Shown here piece by piece: positions 23,205 to 31,684 of a DNA stretch of 40,774 bases. The DNA is from Saprospiraceae bacterium (GTDB lineage: Bacteria; Bacteroidota; Bacteroidia; Chitinophagales; Saprospiraceae): assembly GCA_013214265.1 (NCBI GenBank), contig JABSSK010000004.1, positions 1 through 40,774 of the forward strand, read 5' to 3'. A program made the position numbers and the translations under genes. Every line of letters begins with the position of its first letter. Position 1 is the first letter of the stretch. Below the pieces are notes generated by a model, which made no database searches, was not told the origin of the DNA, and was given only the letters and a program-made list of their open reading frames with translations.

Positions 23205-25001
23205 TTATCGTAATACTAAGAAGTCGGGGGAAACCATTATGAGAAAAAGCATAAGGCGTATCTGATCTTCTGGTTTTTCTGCAGAGAAATCATGCATTGC
23301 ATTCATGATGACGGCTTTGGTCTCCTCGGAGAGTTGACCCTGAGCAAGAATAAGGTTTAAGCGTTCGAGTACTGCGTTCAACTGGCCTTCCTCTGCCATG
23401 GTAAACTCTATATCTAACCCAAGGTAGGTACGGCGTGATTCTGTATATTTTTCGCCTGAGAAAATTGATTTAAACTCCATTGGGTCATGGCCACTGATAA
23501 GCCAGTTATGCATCAAATTTGCGTAACCTGTTATGGAGACCGAGTTTGTAATTTGGAATTCGGGGCCTACCAAGTTATTGTCAGCAATAGAACCTATTGG
23601 TTGGTAGTCGGGCTGGAAGAAATTGAAAACACTGGGCGATCCAAGTGGTTTCTGAAAAGTAGCACGATAGAATTTTTGCATTGCATTACGATACAATCCT
23701 TCCTCGCTGGCAGCATTAAGGCCACGGCACAATTGGGTATAACGAACAATAGGTTCTTTCAACATACCATGCCAAGGGTCATCTACATGATAACAATCGC
23801 GAGCCTCAGGATCGAGCAAGATCGCCCTGATCATTGATTTCATATCTCCACGCTCACCTTTCCCATTATCATTGAAAGCCTCCGTGACTCGTTGTATATA
23901 TTCTGGCGACGGATTTGATTTTACTAATCTTTGGATGAGTAAACGTCCAATAAATGGACCTACGTTAGGATGGTTAAACAAGTTATCAAGTGCAGCATCA
24001 ATATCCGCCATTCCATCAGGTATGGGGCGATCGGGAATCGAGTCGCCCAGCAGTAATTTCTTGGTACCGGTTTGATGCCATTGATCGAACATACGCATGG
24101 GTCGTAAAAAGCTCTGCTCACTCAGGGGGCGTTGGCCAAAGAGATAAGCATCCCCAAATGATAAGCCGGTGAATACTTTGGCAAATTCGTAGATGTCTTC
24201 ATTGTCATACGTTGGAACTGGCGTACCCTGTTCATTCATGATCTGGGTACCATCTGAATTGAGCATATATAGTCCGATCGTAAACAATTGCATGACTTCG
24301 CGCGCATAATTTTCATCGGGAAAACGATTGCGGCTAGGATCTGCTTTAGGGTTATTGATGTGGGTAAGGTAAAGGCCCATGGCAGGATGCAGGGTGATAT
24401 CTTGAAGTAAGTCACGAAAATTGCCAAATGAATGATCTAATAATACATCATAATAATTGGCGAGTGCTAGCGGATAATCGGCCAAGTCAGGTAGCTCAGA
24501 AAGAACAAAAATTTCACTGAGTCCTAGTGCAATTCGTGCACGAAGTACATCTGGTGCAGTCATGGTATATTGCCACCATGCAGTATGCCAGTAAAGGAGC
24601 CTGGGTTCTATTCGGTTGGGGTCCCCGCCACGAGCAAAAGTGGAGTCCAGTGCCATAACTGTTAATTGGCGCGTCAGGTCTTCTAATAAAAAAGGACGAT
24701 CAATTTGAAATTGCTCTTCCAGCCATTCATTATAGCTTTTTTGGGTAGTAGCTTGTATGGATGTATAGTCTGCACCTAATGTGGCTTGTGCTAAAAAACG
24801 AGATGCAGCAGTTTCATTGGGTAGCAACCCTAAACCGTTGATCGTTGAGTTGTGTGCATGGTTGTCATGGCTGCTGCGAATTTGTACGCCTCCGGTATTA
24901 CCATTTCCAATTCGTATAGGACTTTGACCAAATGAAACAGTAATTACTACAACCCACAAGCATGTCGTGAGCAAAGCCCTATACAGGTAGACATGTGACA
25001 T
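23205..25001 (-). CDS. DUF1800 family secreted protein
   Basis: 598 residues from ATG 25001 (MSHVYLYRALLTTCLWVVVI), giving a proper signal peptide ending SFGQ; the longer track start is a TTG at 25031. DUF1800 hallmarks: ASRFLAQATLG near the N-terminus, EWLEEQFQ, NFRDLLQDITLHPAMGLYL, NYAREVMQLFTIGLY and AVIMNAMHDFSAEKP. The family is helical, of unknown biochemical role, and occurs with DUF1501 in Bacteroidota, Planctomycetes and others. First gene of the operon DUF1800-DUF1501-PA14 protein; a weak -7 candidate (TAATTTTG, minus strand, 25076-25083) lies 75 nt upstream. Confidence 0.9.
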   Translation of the reverse strand: MSHVYLYRALLTTCLWVVVITVSFGQSPIRIGNGNTGGVQIRSSHDNHAHNSTINGLGLLPNETAASRFLAQATLGADYTSIQATTQKSYNEWLEEQFQIDRPFLLEDLTRQLTVMALDSTFARGGDPNRIEPRLLYWHTAWWQYTMTAPDVLRARIALGLSEIFVLSELPDLADYPLALANYYDVLLDHSFGNFRDLLQDITLHPAMGLYLTHINNPKADPSRNRFPDENYAREVMQLFTIGLYMLNSDGTQIMNEQGTPVPTYDNEDIYEFAKVFTGLSFGDAYLFGQRPLSEQSFLRPMRMFDQWHQTGTKKLLLGDSIPDRPIPDGMADIDAALDNLFNHPNVGPFIGRLLIQRLVKSNPSPEYIQRVTEAFNDNGKGERGDMKSMIRAILLDPEARDCYHVDDPWHGMLKEPIVRYTQLCRGLNAASEEGLYRNAMQKFYRATFQKPLGSPSVFNFFQPDYQPIGSIADNNLVGPEFQITNSVSITGYANLMHNWLISGHDPMEFKSIFSGEKYTESRRTYLGLDIEFTMAEEGQLNAVLERLNLILAQGQLSEETKAVIMNAMHDFSAEKPEDQIRLMLFLIMVSPDFLVLR

Positions 25002-25239
25002 ATCATAATGTATTTGTAATATGAAAACCAAGGACTACCGAGCTCCTAATCCGGTTTGGAATAAGATCTTAATATCAAAATTAGAATAATGCTGTAGAGC
25101 TTACGGCATGAACGCGTGACATGAAAAGATTAGAAAAATCAGGTTTGGTTAGAACGAGATGAATAGATAAGATCTAGGAGGGATTGATCGATTCTCTAAT
25201 TTACATAAAAGCTTTGTGTAAGTAAAGGTTTATACAAAG

Positions 25240-25273
25240 AAAAAGGCTCAGACCCAACAGTCTGAGCCTTTTT
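25240..25273 (-). terminator. Terminator of the rplU-rpmA operon
   Basis: 13-bp perfect stem AAAAAGGCTCAGA / TCTGAGCCTTTTT with an 8-nt loop, ending in a T-run on the minus strand, 35 nt downstream of the rpmA stop. Confidence 0.88.
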
Positions 25274-25307
25274 ATCAGCTTCGTGTTATAGATTGGATAG
25301 AGGCTTT

Positions 25308-26036
25308 TTATTCCTTGCCCCCTTTGAGTTGATTTTGGTATTCTTCCAAGTCAGCCCATTTCTCCTCAACACAAAGTTGTGCTTGCTTGGCCCAAGTTCC
25401 TGGGTCATGCATACGGTAGCGGGATCCAGCTGCGTCCAGAACAGCTTGTAATTTTTCGAGGTCTGCATTAGCAAGGTCTGCCCAGCTATTAATACCAGCA
25501 TCATTGAGTAGGCCTTCAATTTTAGGTCCGATACCTTCAACAGCTTTTAGATCATTAACTTTGATCTTTTTCCCAGAAGGAAGTTCAACTTTGGCAACTT
25601 TAGCTTTAGCGGCGGGTTTTGCCTTCTTTTCTGCTGGAGCTTCCTTAGCAGCAGCTTTTTTCGTTGCCTTAACGGGTGCTTCCTCTACAGCAGGTGCAGC
25701 AGCCACAGGTGCTGGCTTCTCTGCTTTAGTTTTTTTCTTAGCAGTTGGAGCAGCTTTGGTAGCTACGGTAGTTGCTACATCTTCCTCAGTTAGAATAGAA
25801 ACGTAGGTACGGTTATTTTTTTTGCGGCGGAAGTGGACCGTTCCGTCAATTGCTGCGTGCAGGGTAAAGTCTTTACCCATGTATACATTTTCCCCAGCGT
25901 GGAATTTAGTTCCGCGTTGGCGAATAAGGATATTTCCGGCTTGCGCTTTTTGGCCTCCGAATAACTTTACACCAAGACGCTTGCTTTTACTATCCCGGCC
26001 ATTATCCGTACTACCTACACCTTTCTTATGTGCCAT
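25308..26036 (-). CDS. rpmA: Ribosomal protein L27 (bL27) fused to a C-terminal helix-hairpin-helix domain
   Basis: 242 residues, almost three times the usual L27 (about 85). Residues 1-85 are ordinary bL27 ([41 protein letters not shown]), which sits next to the peptidyl-transferase centre of the 50S subunit. Residues 86-160 are a low-complexity Lys/Ala/Pro linker like those of DNA-binding tails. Residues 161-237 form a helix-hairpin-helix-type domain ([20 protein letters not shown], then [20 protein letters not shown]). The frame is continuous with no stop or shift and no internal start of note, so the fusion appears real. The same type of tail is, to my knowledge, found on some other ribosomal proteins of this group (for example L21), but L21 here lacks it. 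The extra domain could contact rRNA or another ribosome factor; its role is unknown. Confidence 0.93.
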   Translation of the reverse strand: MAHKKGVGSTDNGRDSKSKRLGVKLFGGQKAQAGNILIRQRGTKFHAGENVYMGKDFTLHAAIDGTVHFRRKKNNRTYVSILTEEDVATTVATKAAPTAKKKTKAEKPAPVAAAPAVEEAPVKATKKAAAKEAPAEKKAKPAAKAKVAKVELPSGKKIKVNDLKAVEGIGPKIEGLLNDAGINSWADLANADLEKLQAVLDAAGSRYRMHDPGTWAKQAQLCVEEKWADLEEYQNQLKGGKE

Positions 26037-26085
26037 GACGACTAATTTTTATATTCAATATTAGATTAGGAAAACGGATAGTTGT

Positions 26086-26394
26086 TTATCCGGCAATGCT
26101 TTCAATGCGAATTTTCGTGAAACGCTGACGATGGCCATTTTTCTTACGATAGCCTTTGCGACGTTTTTTCTTGAAAACGATTACTTTATCGCCTTTCTGA
26201 TGACCTAAAACCGTAGCATTTACGGATGCTTTCAGGACGGGCTTACCCAATTCGATAGTTCCGTCGCGGTCAATGAGGTGCACTTGGTCGAAGTCGACTT
26301 TGTCCCCTTCTTCTGCCTGTAACTGGTGGACGAAGAGCTCCTGCCCTTCCTCAACTTTAAATTGTTGACCAGCTATGGTTACAATTGCGAACAT
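26086..26394 (-). CDS. rplU: Ribosomal protein L21 (bL21)
   Basis: 102 residues, standard length. Begins MFAIVTIAGQQFKVEEGQEL and ends with the basic block FKKKRRKGYRKKNGHRQRFT typical of L21. It binds 23S rRNA in the 50S subunit. First gene of the usual rplU-rpmA pair, 49 nt ahead of rpmA, driven by a promoter about 45-50 nt upstream. Confidence 0.97.
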   Translation of the reverse strand: MFAIVTIAGQQFKVEEGQELFVHQLQAEEGDKVDFDQVHLIDRDGTIELGKPVLKASVNATVLGHQKGDKVIVFKKKRRKGYRKKNGHRQRFTKIRIESIAG

Positions 26395-26438
26395 TATTAA
26401 TTTCCTTTACGTTATTAACTATTTTTGAAATCGAGGTG

Positions 26439-26446
26439 CAAAGATA
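26439..26446 (-). promoter_or_regulatory. -7 box of the rplU-rpmA operon
   Basis: The minus strand reads TATCTTTG followed by CACC, an exact TAnnTTTG match. At the 19-nt upstream position the sequence is TTC, close to the TTG of the other promoters in the window. The leader would be about 38 nt. Confidence 0.6.
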
Positions 26447-26496
26447 ATTTTTTCCTGATAAATTTGAAAGGCTAATTCACTGATTTCCTTTGAAAA

Positions 26497-27840
26497 CTAT
26501 AAAAGGTTACGCAATGTGAAGTTTAATTTAAGTTTCTCATCCCCGCGACGCACTTTGACCTTTATTTTTTTCCCTTCTTTTTTACTGAATTTTCGCATCA
26601 TGCCCTCCATGTTAAAAAAGTTGCTCGGCAAACCATTGATAGAAGTGATTCTATCCCCTTTTTGCAAACCAACTTTGTCCGCAGGACTATCGGGAATGAC
26701 ATAAAAAACAGTGAACTTATTGAGGTTGGCACCAAACGCACTCAAAACGAGACCACTACGATCAAAGTCATAGTCTTTGGATAAATCCTGGATAGGCCTT
26801 ACGTAGATATTTTCGTCAATGTAGTCCAGAATGATGGAAAAATGCTCCAGCAGTTTATTCCCTATAATACCATTTCGGTTGTTGAGGTATACAGAGTCAG
26901 CCCGGTCAGAAAGTGCTTGAAAATGAGTTATGGGCTCGTCTAGTATCAACGTAGGCGGTAACAGATCAAAGTTTTGTACCCGCCCTAAATAACCATTAAG
27001 GGTTCCTCCCAGGCCAAAACCCAATGGACTAGGAATGACTTTTTCCGGTAGCCTGAGCAAGGAATCGGTGTTGGTGTAAAGCAGTAGGGAAAGACCTGCT
27101 CCAGTATCCATAAGCATTTTAGTTTCGATGGTTTGCTGATTGGGCAGCAAGGTTTGTGTAAATAGATAGGGTTTGCCACGGTGGAACTCAGTAGCTAAAG
27201 TTTGATACAAGCTTAAATCACGTTCGAAGAGCTGAGGGTCATAGAAGGTAACGGTTCGCTTACGATAATTAATTTCTAAAATAAATCTTCGGATCAGATC
27301 GGCTCCGATGATCCCATGAACGTTTATACCTGAAAATTGGTCAAACCGGAAATAGTCATCTTCAAGAACCAAAATGGAGCGATTATGAAGTGTCAAGCGA
27401 TCCATTTTTAGATTGATTCCACGCACTAGATAGGCATACAGCTCAGTTTTCATATCAGCACCTAAAATGGTAAAGCGCTTTTGATAGTTCACATTGAGCA
27501 TATCCGTTATCTCACGGTTGGTTAAAATGGTATGTTCTGCTCCGGTATCCAGAATAAAGCGAAGTGGGAAAATACGATTGAATACTATATTTAAGACAAT
27601 GAAATTATTTTCATATTCAAATGGTATCTCTACTTTCCCTTTCGCGGCTAAAGGGAATTTGATGTCCGTATATTGACCATGTAATACGTTCAAACTAAAA
27701 AATAGAATGAACAGAATACAAATCCGGATACCCCTTATGTTGGTATTTTTTTTAAAAGTTGGCTCCTTTTTCCTGAAAGAATTTAGTCTATGGAACAAGT
27801 ACTGTTCGCCGTCAAATATCCGCTCTAACATGATATGCAT
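26497..27840 (-). CDS. Retropepsin-like aspartyl protease with duplicated active-site motif and PDZ domain
   Basis: 447 residues. An N-terminal 35-residue charged stretch precedes one hydrophobic segment (about 40-55, ICILFILFFSLNVLHGQ), either a late signal peptide or an anchor. Two clan AA aspartyl-protease motifs follow: FILDTGAEHTIL (Asp98) and MLMDTGAGLSLLL (Asp245), with GIIGADLIRRF and GIIGNKLLEHF as the matching flap/hydrophobic motifs, so one chain may form both halves of the active site. A PDZ domain occupies about 363-447 (SPADKVGLQKGDRITSINGL). This arrangement is found in periplasmic or outer-membrane-linked proteases of Bacteroidota; the substrate is unknown. ATG 27840 or 27831 could be the start. 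It ends in TAG and is separated from rplU by 102 nt. Confidence 0.87.
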   Translation of the reverse strand: MHIMLERIFDGEQYLFHRLNSFRKKEPTFKKNTNIRGIRICILFILFFSLNVLHGQYTDIKFPLAAKGKVEIPFEYENNFIVLNIVFNRIFPLRFILDTGAEHTILTNREITDMLNVNYQKRFTILGADMKTELYAYLVRGINLKMDRLTLHNRSILVLEDDYFRFDQFSGINVHGIIGADLIRRFILEINYRKRTVTFYDPQLFERDLSLYQTLATEFHRGKPYLFTQTLLPNQQTIETKMLMDTGAGLSLLLYTNTDSLLRLPEKVIPSPLGFGLGGTLNGYLGRVQNFDLLPPTLILDEPITHFQALSDRADSVYLNNRNGIIGNKLLEHFSIILDYIDENIYVRPIQDLSKDYDFDRSGLVLSAFGANLNKFTVFYVIPDSPADKVGLQKGDRITSINGLPSNFFNMEGMMRKFSKKEGKKIKVKVRRGDEKLKLNFTLRNLL

Positions 27841-28605
27841 TGATTCGAATTTATTCTTTATCTGAGGCTCTTACCGTCCGGTAGGTTGAGTGTAAAGCCT
27901 ATTAGTAGGTAGTGCTGTAGAATATACTTTTTGTAACACATTCATTTTTATAATTTTTTACTTTGGTTACAAGGTGCTATAAACAACAAATAGCGCAAGA
28001 TGTTAGAGGGGAGTAATTTGTGATGTGAGTGTTCACACCTTTGATTTATTTGTTAAATATGTATCACTCCTTTTACATGCTGATATGATCTGAAGGGAAA
28101 AAGCCAGAATACTCATGAGGTAAGGCAAAACCCAGTAACAATAATTAATCGGTGCACCACTTCTCGCAGCCAATAATGCGGAATAGAGCTATCGAAACTG
28201 CGATATAAATCTATTCGCTCAGGTAAATTTAATTGGTTCAGGAATCATTAAGTGAGGCAAGTCAAAAAAAAACTGTCTCGAATTTGACATACAATTTACC
28301 TTTGATCAGCCTATGAATATTCTATTTGTTAATTCCCAACATTATTCTGTTTATGCTTAATTTTGGAAAAACTTTCAAATGATTTTTGGTTTTTTCGAAC
28401 ATTATTGTGAATTTAGTTGAATCGTAGTTAGTGTACAAAAAACACAAATTATGATCTAAAGCCCCCAAACAGACGCTAGTTTCAATACAACAAAAGGTTT
28501 AAATAGAACAAACCGAATCGACATTGCTGATGATATGCTTGTCCAATTGGATAACGCATATATTTTTATATGGATAGTATTTTACTTAATCAAACTGGAT
28601 ATTGT
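27841..28605. other. Long intergenic region / susC leader
   Basis: 765 AT-rich bases without an open frame I would defend. Contents: a small dyad TACCG-TC-CGGTA (27872-27883), TGTGA-N4-TCACA (28024-28037), and an exact -7 box at 28297-28304. If that box is used, the susC transcript would have a leader of roughly 295 nt. I recognise no riboswitch or small RNA. Confidence 0.5.
28297..28304 (+). promoter_or_regulatory. -7 box candidate for the susC-susD operon
   Basis: TACCTTTG, an exact TAnnTTTG match, about 300 nt before the chosen susC start. The -33 position lacks TTG (GTC at a 19-nt spacer), consistent with an activated rather than constitutive promoter. Confidence 0.4.
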
Positions 28606-31557
28606 ATGAAACTTAGAGTCGACACTTGCCCAAAATGGGCGCTCCTTGTCGTAGCTTTGTTGTTTAGCAACATGGCTTTGGCTCAACGCACCGTTGTTGG
28701 TGTAGTTACAGATGCCGAAAATGGAGAGCCACTGATCGGAGCAAACGTTTTAGTCGTTGGCACCACAACAGGTGCCGTTACTGACATCGACGGGTCTTAT
28801 TCTTTGGATGTGCCCGGTGATGCCACCCAATTAGAGTTCTCCTATACGGGGTACACAACACAAACCATCACACTTGGTGCGACAAATGAACTCAAACTTT
28901 CACTCCGTGCAGGTGAAACGCTGGATGAGATCATTGTTGTTGGTTATGGAACACAGCGTAAGCGTGATCTTACTGGATCCGTAGCATCGTTGGATGAAAA
29001 GGATTTCAACCAAGGTGTTATTGTTGCGCCTGACCAATTGATTCAAGGACGTACACCTGGTGTACAGGTTGTAAACAATAGTGGTCAGCCTGGTGGTGCA
29101 ACTACGGTTCGTATCCGTGGTAATGCATCTATTCGTGCCGGTAATGCGCCTCTTTTTGTAGTTGATGGTGTTCAGCTTAGCGGAGCTTCAACTAAGCCGG
29201 GAACAAATGCCGGAGGTTTGGGTGCTACGCCTCCTTCTAACCCACTGAACTACTTGAACCCAAATGATATTGAGTCCATTCAGGTCCTTAAGGATGCCTC
29301 AGCGACTGCTATCTACGGTTCTCGTGGTGCTAATGGTGTGGTTTTGATCACCACTAAGAGAGGACAATCAGGTGACCCACGCGTAAGCGTTAATACCTCC
29401 CTTGGCTTCTCAGGTGTTCTTCGTAAGTACGATGTGCTTGATGGTGACGAATACCGGGATGCGCTACGTCAGTATGGATTATCTAGCGGTGATTTTGGTG
29501 GGAATGTAGACGCTTTCGATGAAATTACCCAAACAGGTGTGGTTAACAACCACACGGTTGCAGTAAGTGGCGGTACAGACAAAGGTCGTTACCGGGTTTC
29601 TGTAGGCTATTTTGATCAGGATGGTATTATAAAGAATAACAACTTGACGCGCCTGAGTGCTAACATTAATGGTTCCTACAAGGTACTGAAAAATGATCGT
29701 TTGCAGTTAGATTTCAACTTGATCGCTTCTCGTACAGACGAGAATGCTCCTTCGATTTCAACGAATGCTGGTTTCCGAGGATCTTTGGTAGGTAACGCGC
29801 TGCAGTGGAACCCTACTCATCCATTGTACAACGCTGACGGGTCACCAATTATCATCCCTCAGTTCGGTAACTTTACGAACCCAGTAGCATTATTAGATGC
29901 TTTCGATGATAGAGTTGAAACAACAGACCTAATCTTTAGTATTGCGCCTTCTTTCAAAATTTCGGATAATCTGACTTATAAGCTTTCTTATGGTCTGAAT
30001 ACAGGTATTGGTTCTCGTCGTACGCAAATAAAAGGGTACTTGAACCTAGAGAATATCGAAGGTCGCGGGTTGGCATCATTCAACGAGACTACCAACAAGC
30101 AGCAAATCGTTACGAATACGTTACAGTACAACAACGATTTTGGTGGAATTAACTTCACTGGTCTTCTTGGTTATGAGTACCAATTGACCGAAGGTCGGGG
30201 TATTGGGTTTTCTGCTCAAGATTTCATCGTTGATGATATTGACTTTACTAATATTTTCCAAAACTCTACGCAAGGTAGCCGAGGTGTTGGTTCTGGACAA
30301 GGTCCTGATCAAGAACTACAATCATTCTTTGGTCGTGTGAACTTTAACATCAAGGATCGTTTCTTGGTAACAGGTACTGTTCGTATTGACGGTTCCAGTA
30401 AGTTCGGTGAAAACAATAAATACGGTACGTTCCCTGCATTCGCTGCAGCTTGGAACTTACATAATGAAGACTTCCTGGCGGGAGGACCTTTCGATAACCT
30501 TAAGTTTCGTGTAGGTTGGGGACAAACAGGTAACTCTGCTTTCCCTGCTGGTGCCGCTCAGGATCAGTTCTCTTTCGGTCAGCAGTCTATCGCTCTGTCC
30601 AACGTGGCTAACCCTGACTTGAGCTGGGAAACAACCACTACGTTCAATGCCGGTTTTGACTTCGCATTGTTCGACTACCGTCTGACGGGTTCTTTGGAGT
30701 ATTTTAACCGTAATAGTGAAGACTTATTATTCCAGTTCCCAACGATTCAGCCAGCACCTGCTGGTTTCTACTGGATCAACCTAGATGGTAATGTAATTAA
30801 CAAAGGGGTTGAATTAGCGTTGAACACAACACTAATCCAGAATGAAAAATTCTCATTTGATTTAGGTGGTAATATTACTTTCCTAGACAACACAATTGAG
30901 AATTATGACGGACCTGCTGTTCGTTATGGTCAGTTATTTGGTCAGGGTATTTCAGGTGCTACTATTCACTTATTACAGAATGGTCAGGCACTGAACTCTT
31001 TCTACCTACGTGATCACATAGAAATTGGTGATGATGGCCAATCTGTATTCGCTAACAACGAAGCACTTTCCTTCTTAGGAGATCCTAACCCAGATGTATT
31101 GTTAGGCTTGAACGCTGGATTATACTATGGTAATTGGTCATTGACAGCTAACTTCAATGGCTCTTTTGGAGCTGATGTTTATAACAACACTAAGAACACC
31201 GTTATTCCTATCGGTAACCTCGGATCTCGTAACATTGATGCGAACCTATTAGGTGGTGAAAACCAAGAAGCTACGTCTAACGCGATCAAATCATCTGATC
31301 GTTACTTAGAGAGTGGAAGCTATCTGAAGTTAGCTAACGCCACACTGGCTTACAACGTAGGAAACATTGGAGATGCAATTAGTGGTGTTAGATTATACGT
31401 GACTGGTCAAAACCTTTTCGTAATTACAGATTACACTGGATTTGATCCTGAGGTGAATACAGTGAATGACTTCAACGGCCTGCCTTCTGCAGGTATTGAA
31501 TATGTTCCTTATCCATCAGCTCGTACAGTTGTATTCGGTGCAACGTTTAATTTCTAA
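28606..31557 (+). CDS. SusC/RagA family TonB-linked outer-membrane receptor
   Basis: 983 residues from ATG 28606 (MKLRVDTCPKWALLVVALLF), which begins a clean signal peptide ending MALAQ; the track start at 28570 adds 12 residues in front. It has a carboxypeptidase-regulatory-like domain (VVGVVTDAENGEPLIGANVL, about 28-110), the TonB box/plug entry (LDEIIVVGYGTQRKRDLTGS), the plug (GRTPGVQVVNNSGQPGG, IRGNASIRAGNAPLFVVDGV, YGSRGANGVVLITTKRG) and a beta barrel ending TVVFGATFNF. With SusD it forms a lid-operated importer of oligosaccharides (or peptides) powered by TonB-ExbBD. Arg codons are dominated by CGT, unlike most neighbours, suggesting high expression. No SusR/HTCS or ECF sigma regulator is in the window. 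Confidence 0.95.
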   Translation: MKLRVDTCPKWALLVVALLFSNMALAQRTVVGVVTDAENGEPLIGANVLVVGTTTGAVTDIDGSYSLDVPGDATQLEFSYTGYTTQTITLGATNELKLSLRAGETLDEIIVVGYGTQRKRDLTGSVASLDEKDFNQGVIVAPDQLIQGRTPGVQVVNNSGQPGGATTVRIRGNASIRAGNAPLFVVDGVQLSGASTKPGTNAGGLGATPPSNPLNYLNPNDIESIQVLKDASATAIYGSRGANGVVLITTKRGQSGDPRVSVNTSLGFSGVLRKYDVLDGDEYRDALRQYGLSSGDFGGNVDAFDEITQTGVVNNHTVAVSGGTDKGRYRVSVGYFDQDGIIKNNNLTRLSANINGSYKVLKNDRLQLDFNLIASRTDENAPSISTNAGFRGSLVGNALQWNPTHPLYNADGSPIIIPQFGNFTNPVALLDAFDDRVETTDLIFSIAPSFKISDNLTYKLSYGLNTGIGSRRTQIKGYLNLENIEGRGLASFNETTNKQQIVTNTLQYNNDFGGINFTGLLGYEYQLTEGRGIGFSAQDFIVDDIDFTNIFQNSTQGSRGVGSGQGPDQELQSFFGRVNFNIKDRFLVTGTVRIDGSSKFGENNKYGTFPAFAAAWNLHNEDFLAGGPFDNLKFRVGWGQTGNSAFPAGAAQDQFSFGQQSIALSNVANPDLSWETTTTFNAGFDFALFDYRLTGSLEYFNRNSEDLLFQFPTIQPAPAGFYWINLDGNVINKGVELALNTTLIQNEKFSFDLGGNITFLDNTIENYDGPAVRYGQLFGQGISGATIHLLQNGQALNSFYLRDHIEIGDDGQSVFANNEALSFLGDPNPDVLLGLNAGLYYGNWSLTANFNGSFGADVYNNTKNTVIPIGNLGSRNIDANLLGGENQEATSNAIKSSDRYLESGSYLKLANATLAYNVGNIGDAISGVRLYVTGQNLFVITDYTGFDPEVNTVNDFNGLPSAGIEYVPYPSARTVVFGATFNF

Positions 31558-31572
31558 AAATTATTCATTTTA

Positions 31573-31610
31573 GAGAATCTGACAAAAAGTCTAGATTTTG
31601 TCAGATTCTC
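31573..31610 (+). promoter_or_regulatory. Perfect 15-bp hairpin between susC and susD
   Basis: GAGAATCTGACAAAA / TTTTGTCAGATTCTC with an 8-nt loop (AGTCTAGA), starting 15 nt after the susC stop. No T-run follows, so it is not a simple terminator; it more probably protects the susC 3' end or sets the susC:susD ratio. Confidence 0.75.
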
Positions 31611-31684
31611 ATTAATTCTTGCAGGTTCGATTTATATTTTAGAAATTCTTGAAAGAATTGAAATCTGCTAAAAAGAAGAATTGT

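Noticed and set aside
25286-25540. 84-codon minus-strand ORF at the end of rpmA
   Set aside because: It is an out-of-frame shadow of the HhH-encoding end of rpmA; it shows no features of its own.
28024-28037. TGTGA-N4-TCACA as a true CRP site
   Set aside because: Classical CRP sites have a 6-nt spacer, and it lies about 270 nt upstream of the -7 box; kept only as a remark in the leader finding.
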